A DNA stretch of 38,043 bases from Candidatus Mediterraneibacter pullicola (GTDB lineage Bacteria > Bacillota > Clostridia > Lachnospirales > Lachnospiraceae), in assembly GCA_019117065.1 (NCBI GenBank), contig DXAK01000015.1:1-38043 (forward strand). Reading direction: 5' to 3'. Positions within the stretch are counted from its first letter, which is position 1. Each line of letters starts with the position of its first letter. The position numbers and the translations under genes were made by a program. Of this stretch, positions 15,616-26,400 are shown one piece after another. The notes below the pieces were generated by a model. That model did no database searches. It was not told where the DNA came from and saw only the letters and a list, made by a program, of their open reading frames with translations.

Positions 15616-15647
15616 TATATTATATTTTGTATAATATATATTGTCAA
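15616..15647 (-). promoter_or_regulatory. Consensus promoter with overlapping PadR operator candidate
   Basis: On the minus strand, TTGACA (15647-15642), a 17-bp spacer and TATAAT (15624-15619) form a perfect sigma-A promoter. A perfect palindrome TATATTATA-N5-TATAATATA (15616-15638) covers the -10 and spacer, where bound PadR would block RNA polymerase. Confidence 0.75.
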
Positions 15648-15742
15648 TATAATATTGCTTAACTTATACGAAAGCATTTCTAAAGGTTTTCCAAAGAAAC
15701 CGGCATCTCAAAGAAGTAGAAATCGAATAATGATTTGCATAT

Positions 15743-15782
15743 AAAAATTCCCCACAGGCGCTGATTCACCTACAGGGAATTT
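15743..15782 (-). terminator. Terminator after the ABC permease
   Basis: AAATTCCC (15745-15752) and GGGAATTT (15775-15782) form the base of a stem that extends imperfectly through CACAGG/CCTACA. On the minus strand it ends in a short U-tract. Confidence 0.6.
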
Positions 15783-15847
15783 GATTTTCCAACCCGAAAT
15801 GATACAATTGGTTCCCGCGAGTTTGCCATGTATGCCACAAGATGCTT

Positions 15848-17425
15848 TTATGCTCTGATTCGGAATGTCTTTGGGGCAAATCTATAAACCAAAATACTTG
15901 CAACAACGCTATAAATCACACAAAACACAATGGTCATTATTCCAAATATCAGAATTGACATGCGTAGCTGCATTAAAAAGAAACAAACCGCATATGTCAC
16001 TGTCATAACAATGCGGTAGGTGCCGCTTTTCAATTCCGTTCCTGCGTTATAAGGCTGGAGCAAATAATAAATAGTCAGATAGTGGATAGAAAAAAATATG
16101 CTCATACAAAGAATCGAAACAATCAGCACAGCATAATTCAAAGGATTATCCGTTCCTCCTGTGGCAAAGAGAATAAGCGCCAGCCCAATCCCCATTATCA
16201 AAGCGGGTACTGCGTTGATTTTCATAATTTCACGCAAACGTATCTGAAACAGACGTAATACAAAGTCTGGCTGCTTGTAAAATGAATAAGTCAGCAAGCT
16301 GTGATCACAATTCATAAAAAGCGCCTGAGTAAAATTTGTTCCGCGGTTAATCGCATACATGATAAACACAAAGTATGGAAGCCATGTCATCATCATTTCG
16401 TTGATTCCCGGTTTCACTTCCGGCCTCAAGAAAGTCATCATCAATACTCCAATCACAAAGAAGGAACAGACGTAGGAAATTTTTTTGGTTGAGTTCCATA
16501 ATATCTTTTTGTGTCTTTTGATAAATAACTCATTCAGATACTCAAACCCCTTGCGGCTGCTGGTAATTGAAGTATCCGTCGATATTTTTTTCTCATTGGC
16601 CTGTTTGATGATTTGCGTCTTTGCCGCGGAGTCCATCTGATCGGTTAACCCGGATAATAATTTCTTATTGACCGCACGGTAATCACGGAAAGTTAGAACT
16701 TTTACTATACCCGCCGCTCCCAAGGGGATACAAAGCAAAAAAGCCGCCATTGACATAATTGCTGGCACGGCCAAACCGAATGCAGGAAGGCCATAGGTCA
16801 CCCCTAAAAGCAGGGCAATACAGCCCCAAACATATTTAGAAAGCTTATTTTCATTGTAGCCAAAACCTCTTTTCTCATAATCCCATAGACTAACAGCCGC
16901 CACAAACAATTTCATCCCCGCTATGCAAAACGGCAGGAGCAGACAAAACCACAAAGGTATACCTCTGTTCACTCCAAATAAAATCGTAAACGGTATGAAT
17001 CCGACAGCAACCTTGAGAATGGAATAGAGATAATTGACCAGCGTATATTCTCTTGCGTCCATCCTCATGAGGAACATCGCATAATACTTATCTTTCGTAG
17101 GATTAAAAAGGCTGGTGTTTGCAAAACTGCCGATCACGGTAAGGAACAGCAAAATATGGAGAAACACTTGATCTTCAGGCAGTCCCTTATAAAGAATGCC
17201 TATCCCCCATATCATGGTAAAAAGGTAAAGAAATTTCCCGATGAACGTGGAGATAATTTCCCATAATACCGACAGTATATTGGCAAAAACTTTAAGCCCT
17301 TTCACTCTATATAGCGTTGCGGGAAGCAGTCTTTTTAAAAGCGGAATCTGTTTTAATGAGAACAAAATACCATTTACACGATATGTATTTTTCAGGGAAA
17401 AAGAAATTTTCAAAGTTTTATTCAT
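15848..17425 (-). CDS. ABC transporter permease, about 12 membrane spans
   Basis: The product has 525 residues from the ATG at 17425 behind GGGAGG; the open frame upstream lies within the ATPase gene and has no ribosome binding site. Hydrophobic segments are spread along the whole length in two halves (about 55-260 and 325-520), with a cytosolic stretch (about 265-320) between them. There is no recognisable family signature for a substrate; it resembles large ABC-2-type exporters near GntR/ATPase pairs in Clostridia. It overlaps the ATPase gene by 8 nt (ATGAATAA), so the two form one transporter. Confidence 0.8.
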   Translation of the reverse strand: MNKTLKISFSLKNTYRVNGILFSLKQIPLLKRLLPATLYRVKGLKVFANILSVLWEIISTFIGKFLYLFTMIWGIGILYKGLPEDQVFLHILLFLTVIGSFANTSLFNPTKDKYYAMFLMRMDAREYTLVNYLYSILKVAVGFIPFTILFGVNRGIPLWFCLLLPFCIAGMKLFVAAVSLWDYEKRGFGYNENKLSKYVWGCIALLLGVTYGLPAFGLAVPAIMSMAAFLLCIPLGAAGIVKVLTFRDYRAVNKKLLSGLTDQMDSAAKTQIIKQANEKKISTDTSITSSRKGFEYLNELFIKRHKKILWNSTKKISYVCSFFVIGVLMMTFLRPEVKPGINEMMMTWLPYFVFIMYAINRGTNFTQALFMNCDHSLLTYSFYKQPDFVLRLFQIRLREIMKINAVPALIMGIGLALILFATGGTDNPLNYAVLIVSILCMSIFFSIHYLTIYYLLQPYNAGTELKSGTYRIVMTVTYAVCFFLMQLRMSILIFGIMTIVFCVIYSVVASILVYRFAPKTFRIRA

Positions 17426-18125
17426 GTTCTTCCTCCCGCAATGCGGCAATGATCTTATCCTTAAATTCTCTGCTGTCTAAATCGGTTTTTTCCACAACCT
17501 CCAGTTCGCCGTGGTTGAGCAGCACGATTTCGTCACAAAGATCGAGAGCCAAGTCCATAATATGCGTGGAAAAGATGGTAATGCGGTCTTGCTTCAATGA
17601 ACGAAGCAACTGCTTCATCTCTTCAGCGACAACCACATCAAGAGAGGTCAGCGGCTCGTCAAGCAATAGGATATTCGGTTGAGCAATGATATTGATCAGC
17701 ATTTGCATTTTGTTTTTCATACCGTGAGAATAGTCTTTTAACAGTTTGTCTCTGTCCTCCGGCTCAATACTCATATAATCAAAATACTCATCTGTGCTTC
17801 TGGGATTGTCAATCGATTCCTCGTTAATATCCATAAAAAATTTCAAAAACTCCCTGCCCGTAAGGAACTCTGGCACAGTAGGCGTGGACAGCACATACCC
17901 GATATCATCCGCCGCCACTTCACGGCGGCCGCTGTCTGTATCTATATAAAAGCTGCCGCTGTCTGTCTTAAGGTCACGGTTCAAGCAATTAAACAAAGTC
18001 GTTTTTCCCGCGCCGTTTCTTCCGAGAAGCCCGTAAATTTTCCCTTCTTCAAACGTAAAATTGATATCTCTAAGAACTTCTTTTTTCTCAAAACTTTTTG
18101 ACAAATGCTCAATCACAAATTTCAT
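17418..18125 (-). CDS. ABC transporter ATP-binding protein
   Basis: The product has 235 residues from the ATG at 18125 behind GGCGGAGG. Walker A is GRNGAGKTT (about 35-43). The signature loop is degenerate, reading DYSHGMKNKMQMLINIIAQ in place of LSGGQ. Walker B is ILLLDEPLTSLD, and the H-loop STHIMD. The SHGMKNK form is common in ABC-2 exporter ATPases of the YtrB/CcmA-like type. It pairs with the permease at 15848. It lies 49 bp behind dapL on the same strand, and the two may share transcripts. Confidence 0.92.
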   Translation of the reverse strand: MKFVIEHLSKSFEKKEVLRDINFTFEEGKIYGLLGRNGAGKTTLFNCLNRDLKTDSGSFYIDTDSGRREVAADDIGYVLSTPTVPEFLTGREFLKFFMDINEESIDNPRSTDEYFDYMSIEPEDRDKLLKDYSHGMKNKMQMLINIIAQPNILLLDEPLTSLDVVVAEEMKQLLRSLKQDRITIFSTHIMDLALDLCDEIVLLNHGELEVVEKTDLDSREFKDKIIAALREEEHE

Positions 18126-18174
18126 GACATCCTCCGCCACACTGCACATTGTTAATCTATTATCAAAATCAATT

Positions 18175-19377
18175 TTACAACAGTTTCTCAAAACGTTCCA
18201 TTGCTTTTTTCGTATTTTCGTGAGTTCCGAAGGAAGTCAAGCGAAAGTAATTCTTCCCATTTACGCCGAAGCCAGCCCCCGGCGTGCCCACCACCTGCGC
18301 ATTTTCCAACAGATAGTCAAAAAACTCCCATGATTCCATGCCGTTCGGGCATTTGAACCAGATATAGGGCGAGTTTACGCCACCCGTGAAGGAAATCCCT
18401 TTCCTGCGCAATGTCTCTGCGATCATGCGCGCATTTTCCATATAATAGGAAATATTCTCCATGCACTCCTTCATTCCTTCCTCAGACAGCACTGCCGCCG
18501 CCGCATACTGAATGATATAAGGTGTTCCGTTGAATTTCGTGGACTGTCTGCGGTTCCACATATCGCGCAGGCTCATTATCTGACCATTCGACGCGGTAAA
18601 CACAAGCTCTTTCGGGACAACAGTGTAAGAGAATCGGGTTCCTGTAAACCCTGCCGTCTTAGATAACGAGCAGAACTCAATCGCGCATTTTTCCGCACCT
18701 TCTGCCTCGTAAATACTGCGGGGCAGCTCCGGCTGGGAAACAAACGCCTCATAGGCGGAATCAAAGAGGATCACCGCCTCATTTTCCAAAGCATAATCTA
18801 CCCATACCTGTAATTGTTCCCTGTTATAACATGCTCCTGTCGGGTTGTTCGGGGAGCACAGATAGATGATGTCTGCTTTCACAGAATTATCCGGCATAGG
18901 AAGGAAGTCATTTTTCTCTGTCCCGTTCATATACGCAATCTGTTTGCCGTCCATCGTGTTCGTATCCACATAGACCGGGTACACCGGATCTGGAACAAGG
19001 ATCACGTTGTCTTTTGAGAATAGCTCCGTGATATTTCCCGTGTCACTCTTCGCGCCGTCAGAGATAAACACATCGTCCGGATCGACTTTCACGCCATTCC
19101 TTCCATAATATTCTGCCACTGCGTTGCGCGCGAAGGCATACCCCTGCTCCGGCCCATATCCCTTAAACGTCTCCGGGTCCGCCTGCATCTCAACAGCCTC
19201 GTGAAGTGAAGCCACCGCGCCCGCTGTCAGCGGGCGGGTCACGTCGCCGATACCGAGACGAATCACAGAGGCTGCTTTGTCTGGGTGCTTTTCCTCGTAT
19301 GTTCTGACTCTGCGGGCGATCTCCGCAAAAAGATAACTGTCTTGAACATTCAGATAATTTTCATTTAACTTTGGCAT
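18175..19377 (-). CDS. dapL: LL-diaminopimelate aminotransferase
   Basis: The product has 400 residues from the ATG at 19377; GGAG is 8 nt upstream, while the GTG two codons earlier is too close. This is a class I/II PLP enzyme with IRLGIGDVTRPL, YGPEQGY, ISDGAKSD, CSPNNPTGACYN and the PLP lysine (Lys240) in SLSKTAGFTGTRF, all characteristic of DapL. It converts tetrahydrodipicolinate plus glutamate directly to LL-diaminopimelate, bypassing acylated intermediates, for lysine and peptidoglycan synthesis in the cytosol. It is separated from the DUF1294 gene by a large hairpin. Confidence 0.96.
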   Translation of the reverse strand: MPKLNENYLNVQDSYLFAEIARRVRTYEEKHPDKAASVIRLGIGDVTRPLTAGAVASLHEAVEMQADPETFKGYGPEQGYAFARNAVAEYYGRNGVKVDPDDVFISDGAKSDTGNITELFSKDNVILVPDPVYPVYVDTNTMDGKQIAYMNGTEKNDFLPMPDNSVKADIIYLCSPNNPTGACYNREQLQVWVDYALENEAVILFDSAYEAFVSQPELPRSIYEAEGAEKCAIEFCSLSKTAGFTGTRFSYTVVPKELVFTASNGQIMSLRDMWNRRQSTKFNGTPYIIQYAAAAVLSEEGMKECMENISYYMENARMIAETLRRKGISFTGGVNSPYIWFKCPNGMESWEFFDYLLENAQVVGTPGAGFGVNGKNYFRLTSFGTHENTKKAMERFEKLL

Positions 19378-19439
19378 TTCCACATCTCCTTTTATTTCCT
19401 TTTTATCATAGTCCTGTCTTTCTGCCGTTCATAAAAGAG

Positions 19440-19505
19440 AAAAGCGGGACCACTCCTGCCATGCCGCGCCGTTGCGGAAACACAGGAGTAACAGAACCCG
19501 CTTTT
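19440..19505 (-). terminator. Two-stage hairpin terminator or attenuator ahead of dapL
   Basis: AAAAGCGGG (19440-19448) pairs with CCCGCTTTT (19497-19505), and within it ACTCCTG (19452-19458) pairs with CAGGAGT (19483-19489). On the minus strand the stem runs into CTTTTCTCTTTT. It either ends addB-addA-DUF1294 transcripts or attenuates dapL. No antiterminator partner or T-box motif is evident. Confidence 0.7.
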
Positions 19506-19552
19506 ATTTTCTACAAGGGTATCTTAGCAGAAACCCATTGGTTTTTCAATAT

Positions 19553-19825
19553 TTATTTCAAAGACCACTGCGCAATAAATCCAACGAGCACACAATGTAT
19601 CACCAACAACGCTGGGATCGAGACGACGAACTTCGCTTTCTTCGTCTTGTGCCGGAACATCAGCATCCCAGCAAGAGCTCCTGCCGAGCCTCCCGCGGCG
19701 GCGAGACCAAGGAGTGTCCGCTCGGGGATCCGCCATTTTCCCTCCTTTGCCCGACCTTTATCCAGTCCGTAGGTGACCCATGTCAGAAAATTGATAACCG
19801 CCAGATAATACGTCAGAAAACTCAT
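19553..19825 (-). CDS. DUF1294-family small membrane protein
   Basis: The product has 90 residues. The family pattern is clear: YYLAVINFLTWVTYGLDKGRA, RIPERTLLGLAAAGGSAGALAGM, FRHKTKKAKFVVSIP, and a final hydrophobic span. There are two or three membrane segments and a conserved KGRA/RxPE/RHKT basic core. Its function is unknown. Its start overlaps the end of addA by 4 nt, so it is translationally coupled to the DNA-repair genes. Confidence 0.93.
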   Translation of the reverse strand: MSFLTYYLAVINFLTWVTYGLDKGRAKEGKWRIPERTLLGLAAAGGSAGALAGMLMFRHKTKKAKFVVSIPALLVIHCVLVGFIAQWSLK

Positions 19826-22800
19826 ACGCTTATCTCCTCCCGCAGCGTAAACGAATAGATAATCTTTTCTTTCACCGGCTTCCCCGTAAGCCGGGACAGA
19901 GCCTGCGCGTAATAGTCAAGCTGCGCGTGATATTTTTCCGTCAAATCAACCGCGCTTTTTGCTTTGTCGGTCTTATAGTCCAGCACAACCAGACCGTCCG
20001 GCTCCTCAAAATATACGTCGATGATCCCCTGGACGAGAATCGTTTCCCCGGAGGTGTCTCCGGGATAGATCTCCGAGGCGTCCACTCCTAAGACAAAGGG
20101 CTGTTCCCGGAAAAGTCTGGCTCTTTGCGCCGCGGCGTGCATCCGTCTGCCGCTCTCACAGCGCAGGAAGCGCAGGATATCACCGGCGCGGATACATTCT
20201 GCCATCTCAGAGGTCAGCCTGCCCTCTGTCTCATACCGCCTGATTGCTTCTGCCATGCTGTCTTCATCATATTCCACCTCAAAGTCCAGAAGTTCCATCA
20301 GCTTATGATATGCGCTTCCTCTGGAAGCCCCGGTAAGCGTCTCCTCTTCTCTTAAAAATCCCGGGATCAGCGGCACTGCCACCGGCTCCTCATACATCTC
20401 CTGACCAGCCTCTTCTGTGAGGGCAGCACGCTTCTTGAGTTCCGAGACCGTAAACTTCAGTTTCATCTTCCCTTCATCTTCGTAAGGATAGACATAGTCC
20501 ATCTGCGCGTCAAAGCGTTCCTTAAGCCCGGGCACGTAAGTCCTTGATACATCCCAGTTCCCGAGCACATCCAGCGCCAGTTCCTCTGCCTTTCGTTCTG
20601 CCCGTCCCACGGCAAGCGCCTCCCCGGTAAATAAACGAATATCCACAGCAGAATCTTCCTGTTCCCGTCCTGCTAGAACAGGCAGAATCCAGTCCAGATA
20701 ACATCTGGCTCCTTCCACGCGGAAAATCTCGCCGCCAATTCTTTGAAACTCCACTCTCCTCCCCGATATATCTGCGTTTTCTCCCGGTGCATCTATATCT
20801 CTGTCTGTGATTTCATACGCGCTCACATCTGCGCATCCAGTCATGATCAATTTCTCTTTGGCGCGGGTCAGCGCCACATAGAGAACTCTCATCTCCTCTG
20901 CCAGCATCTCAAGGCATTGTTCTTCCCGCATCATCTTTTTCAAAAAGGTCGGTTTCTTGGTCCTTCTCTCTAGATTGATATAATCCAGACCTACTCCCCA
21001 CTCATGATGGAGAAGCACACTCCCCTTGGTATCCTGCATGTTGAACATCTTCCCCATGCCCGCCGCGAACACTACTGGGAATTCCAGCCCTTTACTCTTG
21101 TGGATGCTCATAATTCGGACAGTGTCAGCCTGCTCATCCATGATTCCGGCCTCCCCATAATCCACGTCATATTTTTTTAACTGCCCGATATAGCGGACAA
21201 AATTAAACAGCCCTTTGTAGCTTGTCCCTTCAAAAGCAGACGCTTTCTCCACAAGCATCTCCACATTTGCAGTACGCTGAATCCCAGCCGGCATCGCTGC
21301 AATGCAGATGCCGTATCCTGTCCGTTCGATAATCTCTGTAAGAAGTTCATGGATGGACGTATAAGAAACTTTTCTTCGGAAATATGCTGTTTGTGCATAA
21401 AAACGGGTAAGCTTCTTGCTCAATACCGGATCTCCTGCCGCGTCTTTTGTATACGCTTCCGCAGCCTCATAAAAGGGCAGGTTCGGATGTGCAATGCGGA
21501 TCTTTGCCATCTCCTCCGTGGTTAGACTGCCAAAAGGCGATGTAAGGACAGCAGCAAGCGGAAGATCCTGCCTTGCATTGTCCAATATCTTCAGATAGTC
21601 CAGAAGCACACTGACTTCATAAGTTTCAAAGTACCCCTCCCGGCTCACAGAGTAGGCGGGGATTCCCTCTTCCGCCAATACCGCGGAGAAGTCTTCCGCC
21701 CATCCCCGGATACTCCGGGTCAAGATCACGATATCTCTGTACTGTATCTTCCTGTATCTGCCGGAGGCTTTGTCAATAACCACTCCGTTTCTCATCAGTT
21801 CCCGTATCCGGCGGGCAATCATCCTTGCTTCTGACTTTCTTGCGTCTGCCTTCCCGGTATCCTCTCTGTCCAGAAGAAGAAGCTCCGTCCGATCTGTAAA
21901 AGCCGTGTCCCGTGCCGTTTGCGGCAATGCCGGGAAATCCGCTCCTGCATACAATGCGGCGCTATCGTCGTATTCAATGCCCCCCATGTCTTTCCTCATG
22001 ATCTGGCGAAACAGGTAATTCACACTGTCCAGCACCTCCGCGCGGCTCCGGAAATTCTTATGAAGGTCAATCCTCTGCTTTTCGCCATCCGAAAGACTAT
22101 AAGTATGGTATTTCTCCATAAAAAGCTCCGGTCTGGATAAACGGAAACTGTAGATGCTCTGCTTCACATCTCCTACCATGAACACATTATAGATTCCACG
22201 GGACACTTTCGACACGCTTGTGAGGATTGTCTCCTGCACAAGATTACTATCCTGATACTCATCGATCATCACTTCCTCGAAACGCTCCTGATATTCCTTA
22301 GCAGAAGGAGATGGAATCAGTTCTCCGTCCTTCTCCACAGTCAGGATAGCAAGGGCAAACTGCTCCATGTCACTGAAGTCAATCATATTCCGGTCTCTCT
22401 TCTTTTCACGGAACATCTCCGCAAAACGTCCGACTAGTTCTGACAGCATACGCATAGACGGATACGCGGCTTCCATGTCCTTTGACCATGCCTCCCGGGC
22501 AGTGTAAAAATATGTCTCCTGCAACTCCTTTAAGAGCTTTTTCGCCTGATTGCGGATCTTCTTCACAGCCTCCTTCTTTTCCTCAGAAACCGTATCATCC
22601 TTCTTGGCAGAAAGCCGTTTCCAAAAAAATCCAGTAACAAGCTCATAGAGACTGTCAAAACTTTCTTCCTTCTCTAGCCTCCCCGCGCTCTCCAAATCCT
22701 CTTCCAGCATCTCACAATACATATACGGCCCGTCCGCTTCTTCGCAGATCTTCAGCGCCCGCTCCAGCACATGCCGGATATCCCGCACCCGTGATCTCAC

Positions 22801-23442
22801 TCTCTCCGCGGCCCGGCGCACAAGATCTTCGTTCCGTCCCGTTTCATAAGCTCTGACACAAGAATCCAGCCACCGCTCCGGCTGCGGATAACTACGGGAA
22901 TACTCATACAGTCTTAGGATGATCTCTTCGATCTTCCGGTCATTCCGCCCGGTGCCAAATCTCTCTACAAATGCAAGGAATTCCTCGCCGCCTTCCGCGT
23001 AATACTCTTCCAGCATCTCGTCCAAGACATCCTGTTTTAAGAGCTTAAGTTCGCCTTCCTCGGCAATCCGGAATCCGGGATCAATGCCAATCACATGAAA
23101 ATGATCTTTTATAACTGATAGGCAGAAGCTGTGGATCGTTGTGATCTCGGCGCTGTGGATCAGCGTTGCCTGCTGCTCCAGACGCGTATCTCCCGGACGT
23201 TCCTTCAGCTTCTGCTCTATCGCCGCGCCGATCCTCTCTTTCATCTCTGCCGCCGCCGCCTCGGTAAACGTCACAATGAGCAGACGGTCCACATCCACAG
23301 AACGGGGCTCTTCTGTGATCTTTCGGATAATACGCTCCACAAGTACAGCTGTCTTGCCTGAGCCAGCCGCCGCGGACACAAGAATATTTCTGTCTCTTAA
23401 GTCAATGACTTTCTGCTGTTCTTCCGTCCATTTTACACTCAT
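19822..23442 (-). CDS. addA: ATP-dependent helicase/nuclease subunit A, AddA
   Basis: The product has 1206 residues, normal for AddA. A UvrD-like helicase begins with a Q-motif WTEEQQKVIDLRDRNILVSA and Walker A AAGSGKTAVL (Lys30). Motif Ia TFTEAAAAEMKER, motif II VMIDEYQDSN, motif III GDVKQSIYSFR, motif V SIHKSKGLEFPVVF and motif VI LYVALTRAKEK follow in order. The C-terminal RecB-type nuclease carries GIIDVYFEEP and VLDYKTDKA (Asp and Asp-Tyr-Lys), close to residue 1165. With AddB it resects double-strand breaks up to a Chi site for RecA. The ATG overlaps addB by 4 nt. Confidence 0.97.
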   Translation of the reverse strand: MSVKWTEEQQKVIDLRDRNILVSAAAGSGKTAVLVERIIRKITEEPRSVDVDRLLIVTFTEAAAAEMKERIGAAIEQKLKERPGDTRLEQQATLIHSAEITTIHSFCLSVIKDHFHVIGIDPGFRIAEEGELKLLKQDVLDEMLEEYYAEGGEEFLAFVERFGTGRNDRKIEEIILRLYEYSRSYPQPERWLDSCVRAYETGRNEDLVRRAAERVRSRVRDIRHVLERALKICEEADGPYMYCEMLEEDLESAGRLEKEESFDSLYELVTGFFWKRLSAKKDDTVSEEKKEAVKKIRNQAKKLLKELQETYFYTAREAWSKDMEAAYPSMRMLSELVGRFAEMFREKKRDRNMIDFSDMEQFALAILTVEKDGELIPSPSAKEYQERFEEVMIDEYQDSNLVQETILTSVSKVSRGIYNVFMVGDVKQSIYSFRLSRPELFMEKYHTYSLSDGEKQRIDLHKNFRSRAEVLDSVNYLFRQIMRKDMGGIEYDDSAALYAGADFPALPQTARDTAFTDRTELLLLDREDTGKADARKSEARMIARRIRELMRNGVVIDKASGRYRKIQYRDIVILTRSIRGWAEDFSAVLAEEGIPAYSVSREGYFETYEVSVLLDYLKILDNARQDLPLAAVLTSPFGSLTTEEMAKIRIAHPNLPFYEAAEAYTKDAAGDPVLSKKLTRFYAQTAYFRRKVSYTSIHELLTEIIERTGYGICIAAMPAGIQRTANVEMLVEKASAFEGTSYKGLFNFVRYIGQLKKYDVDYGEAGIMDEQADTVRIMSIHKSKGLEFPVVFAAGMGKMFNMQDTKGSVLLHHEWGVGLDYINLERRTKKPTFLKKMMREEQCLEMLAEEMRVLYVALTRAKEKLIMTGCADVSAYEITDRDIDAPGENADISGRRVEFQRIGGEIFRVEGARCYLDWILPVLAGREQEDSAVDIRLFTGEALAVGRAERKAEELALDVLGNWDVSRTYVPGLKERFDAQMDYVYPYEDEGKMKLKFTVSELKKRAALTEEAGQEMYEEPVAVPLIPGFLREEETLTGASRGSAYHKLMELLDFEVEYDEDSMAEAIRRYETEGRLTSEMAECIRAGDILRFLRCESGRRMHAAAQRARLFREQPFVLGVDASEIYPGDTSGETILVQGIIDVYFEEPDGLVVLDYKTDKAKSAVDLTEKYHAQLDYYAQALSRLTGKPVKEKIIYSFTLREEISV

Positions 23443-26400
23443 GGGCGCTCACCTCCCTCTCTTCTTTCTTCTGCCTTGCACCCGTTTTCCACCTTTTCTT
23501 CTCCCGGTCCTTTGCTGCGCTCATTCTCCTGTTCCTTGCCGCTCCCGGCCGCGTGCTCCATAGCCGCCACTGCCTCCTCCATGGACATCTTCTCCAGCCT
23601 TCGGTACGCGCACCCTTCAAGACGCAGGTCAAACCCGCAGATATCCTTGTACGGACAATAGTCACAGCCGGTGGAATCCCCCATTTCATAAGGTCTTGCC
23701 TGTACTTCCCCGTCATACATCTCTTCCTTGAGGCTGCGTTCCTTTTCCCGCGCATATTCCAGCACGGTCTCAAATGCCTCTTTAGGAAGCGCCCGGGAAC
23801 TTTTGCTAAGAGATCCGTCCTTGTTCCGCCCCATGGGAAACAAAATGGATGAACCGGACAGATCCCGCTCCAGATGCGGGATCACAGTCTCATCGCCATT
23901 AATCAGACCGTCCAGTTTTAATTCTTTTAAAATACTCTTTTCCACATCCTCGCTGCTATCCTGATCTGGGACGACAGGATCCTGTATCCGATAATAAAAG
24001 ATCCCTGCAGGCACGATCTTCTTCCCGGGATACGCCTTCTCCTCCACAGAGAGAGCCGCGTTTAAGTAGATTGGGAGCTGCATCTGCAGTCCGTGATAAA
24101 GAGCCGTGATGTCAAAACTTTTCATCCCGGTCTTATAGTCCGTCACCTTTACATAAACAGCGTCATCTGTCTTGCACGTGTCAATCCGGTCGATCTTTCC
24201 ACTGCCAAACTTCATCTCATATCCGCTGGGCTCAAAATCCCCCTTCTCCATCTGTCTCGTAAGCGCCCAAACAGAACGGCCAATCAGACGCTTGATGCGC
24301 CCGATCAAATGCTCGTTTCTAGCCGAGCTAAACAGCACGGTATTGCCGTAATCAATAACACTTTCTTCCACGCTCTCCGCGATCAGCTCGTCTCGTTTCT
24401 TGGGCGTCATCTCCGTCCAGCGCAATTTCTCCCTGTCGGCCTTTCTGGAAAAACGCTCTAAGGATTGGTGGGCGATATTGCCAAGGTCAAGCGCCTCAAA
24501 CCCATACTCTTCCCGGTCCGAAAGCCTCAACCCATAGCTTAGAAAATGTGCGTACGCGCAAGACGCAAACTGCTCCAGCCGCGTCACACTGACACGATCA
24601 CGGCCGGTATAAAGTTCCTCTGCCTTTTCCTTCCCTAACCTTGGACGGTCTTTTCTGATAAATCCCGCCCTCAGAATCTGATCGATCTCTCCATGGCTCT
24701 TGCCGTCGCGGACAAACCACGCATACAATTCCTTCCACTCGTCATCCACGCCCGTGCGCCTCTCGCTGATTCCTTCCGCAACTTTCCGTATCCCGGTCTT
24801 CCTCGTCACTTCCCTCTCGCAGAGAGTTCGTTTCTCCTCATCTGCCGGGAGGATACTGGGGAAGAGACGACGGATATCGGAAACAAGGTATGCCGGGCGC
24901 AGTGTCTTGCCGTCTGCAGACACCTTTGACCACGAGAGGAAAAGCCGCTCCGCCGGTTTTGTCAAGTTCATGTACAAGTAGAATTTCTGAATATAGATCT
25001 GCTCCTTCGACCCCGGAGAAAGTACAATCTCACCCTCCGCAAGGCGCTCTCTGTCCCGCTCTGAGAGAAGCCCCCTCGCTCCCGCATTTCCGGGCAGAAG
25101 AGTATCATTCGCCCCCACAAAGAAGAGTGCTTTGATACTCTTGATCCTTGTCCGCTCCACATCCCCAATCACAACCTGATCCAGACTGGGCGGGATCACG
25201 CCCACCTTTGCCTCCTCGAGCCCAGCGTCCAGCAGGTCGCAGTATTCCTTCAGAGAGACTTGCTCCTCTCCCAAAAGTTCCACAAACTTATCAAACAGCT
25301 CCAGCACAATCCGATAGACCTGCGCATACTCTTTTGCAAGGGCAAGCTCACCCTCTGCCTGAAACTCCTGTTCCATGGCGGCAAGCTGCTCCTGAAGCTT
25401 TTCCCCTGCAATATATTCATACACGGCGAGCGTCACGTCCCCCACTGTCTTTCTGCGCTGTTTTAACACATACATAAGGCCGCCCGTCTTTTCCACGAAA
25501 CGTACCCTGAGATGATTCAGCTCCTGAAGCTCTTCCTCACTCGTCCCGGCAGGTTTACGCACCCACGCCTGCTGCCATTTTTTATATCCCCGGATACCCA
25601 GCGCCAGACAATAGTTCTCCATGCGGTCGATCTGCCCGTCCGTAAAACCGCACAGACCGCTCCGCAGATGTCGGAACACACTGTCATAGGTAAAGTTCTG
25701 CTCCGCCATGGCAAGCAGGCTTCGCAGATACTCTACAAACGAATTAAGCAAGATGCTTTTCTTATGGTCCATAAACACCGGAATATCAAACATTTCGCAC
25801 GCCTTTTCCAGCGCATCCGCATAGGCGTCCATATCCGCTGCGATCACCGCAATGTCACGGTAACGGTAGCCCTTTTCCCGTACCAGCCGGCGGGTTGTCT
25901 CCGCCACAAACTGCGCTTCCCCCCGCGGATCACGGGCTTCATGAAGGGAAATGGCGCCACCGTCATGTGTATCTGCGCCTCCGCTCTCTGTCTGCGGGGA
26001 ATCTCCCGCCTCTGAGTATGTCTTTCCCGAATATCGGAACAGTTCTGATTCTAAAAATGCCATCTGCGGGTTGCCCCGGAAACGGTATGGCACATATTTC
26101 CCTCCGGATGCCTCTCCCGCGTCTTTCCACATATAGACAGGCTCGTCTATTTCTATCCCCGCCTCCTGTGCAATCTTAACAAGCGACGTGGTCATCTGCT
26201 TGCTGAGCGCAAAGAGCTGATACGGATGACGGTACACAAACGGATCTTCCCTCTCGTCCAGCGTCACCGTCACTATCACTTTTTCGCACACTTTTAAAAG
26301 CTCGCCCAACAGATGATCCTGAACCGGGGTAAATCCGGTAAATCCGTCCATGGCGACGATACTCCCTTTCGAAATGTCTGACTTGGGAACAACGTCGCTC

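Noticed and set aside
19384..19540. T-box or lysine riboswitch before dapL
   Set aside because: There is no T-box sequence and no conserved lysine-riboswitch core; the hairpin is explained by a terminator.
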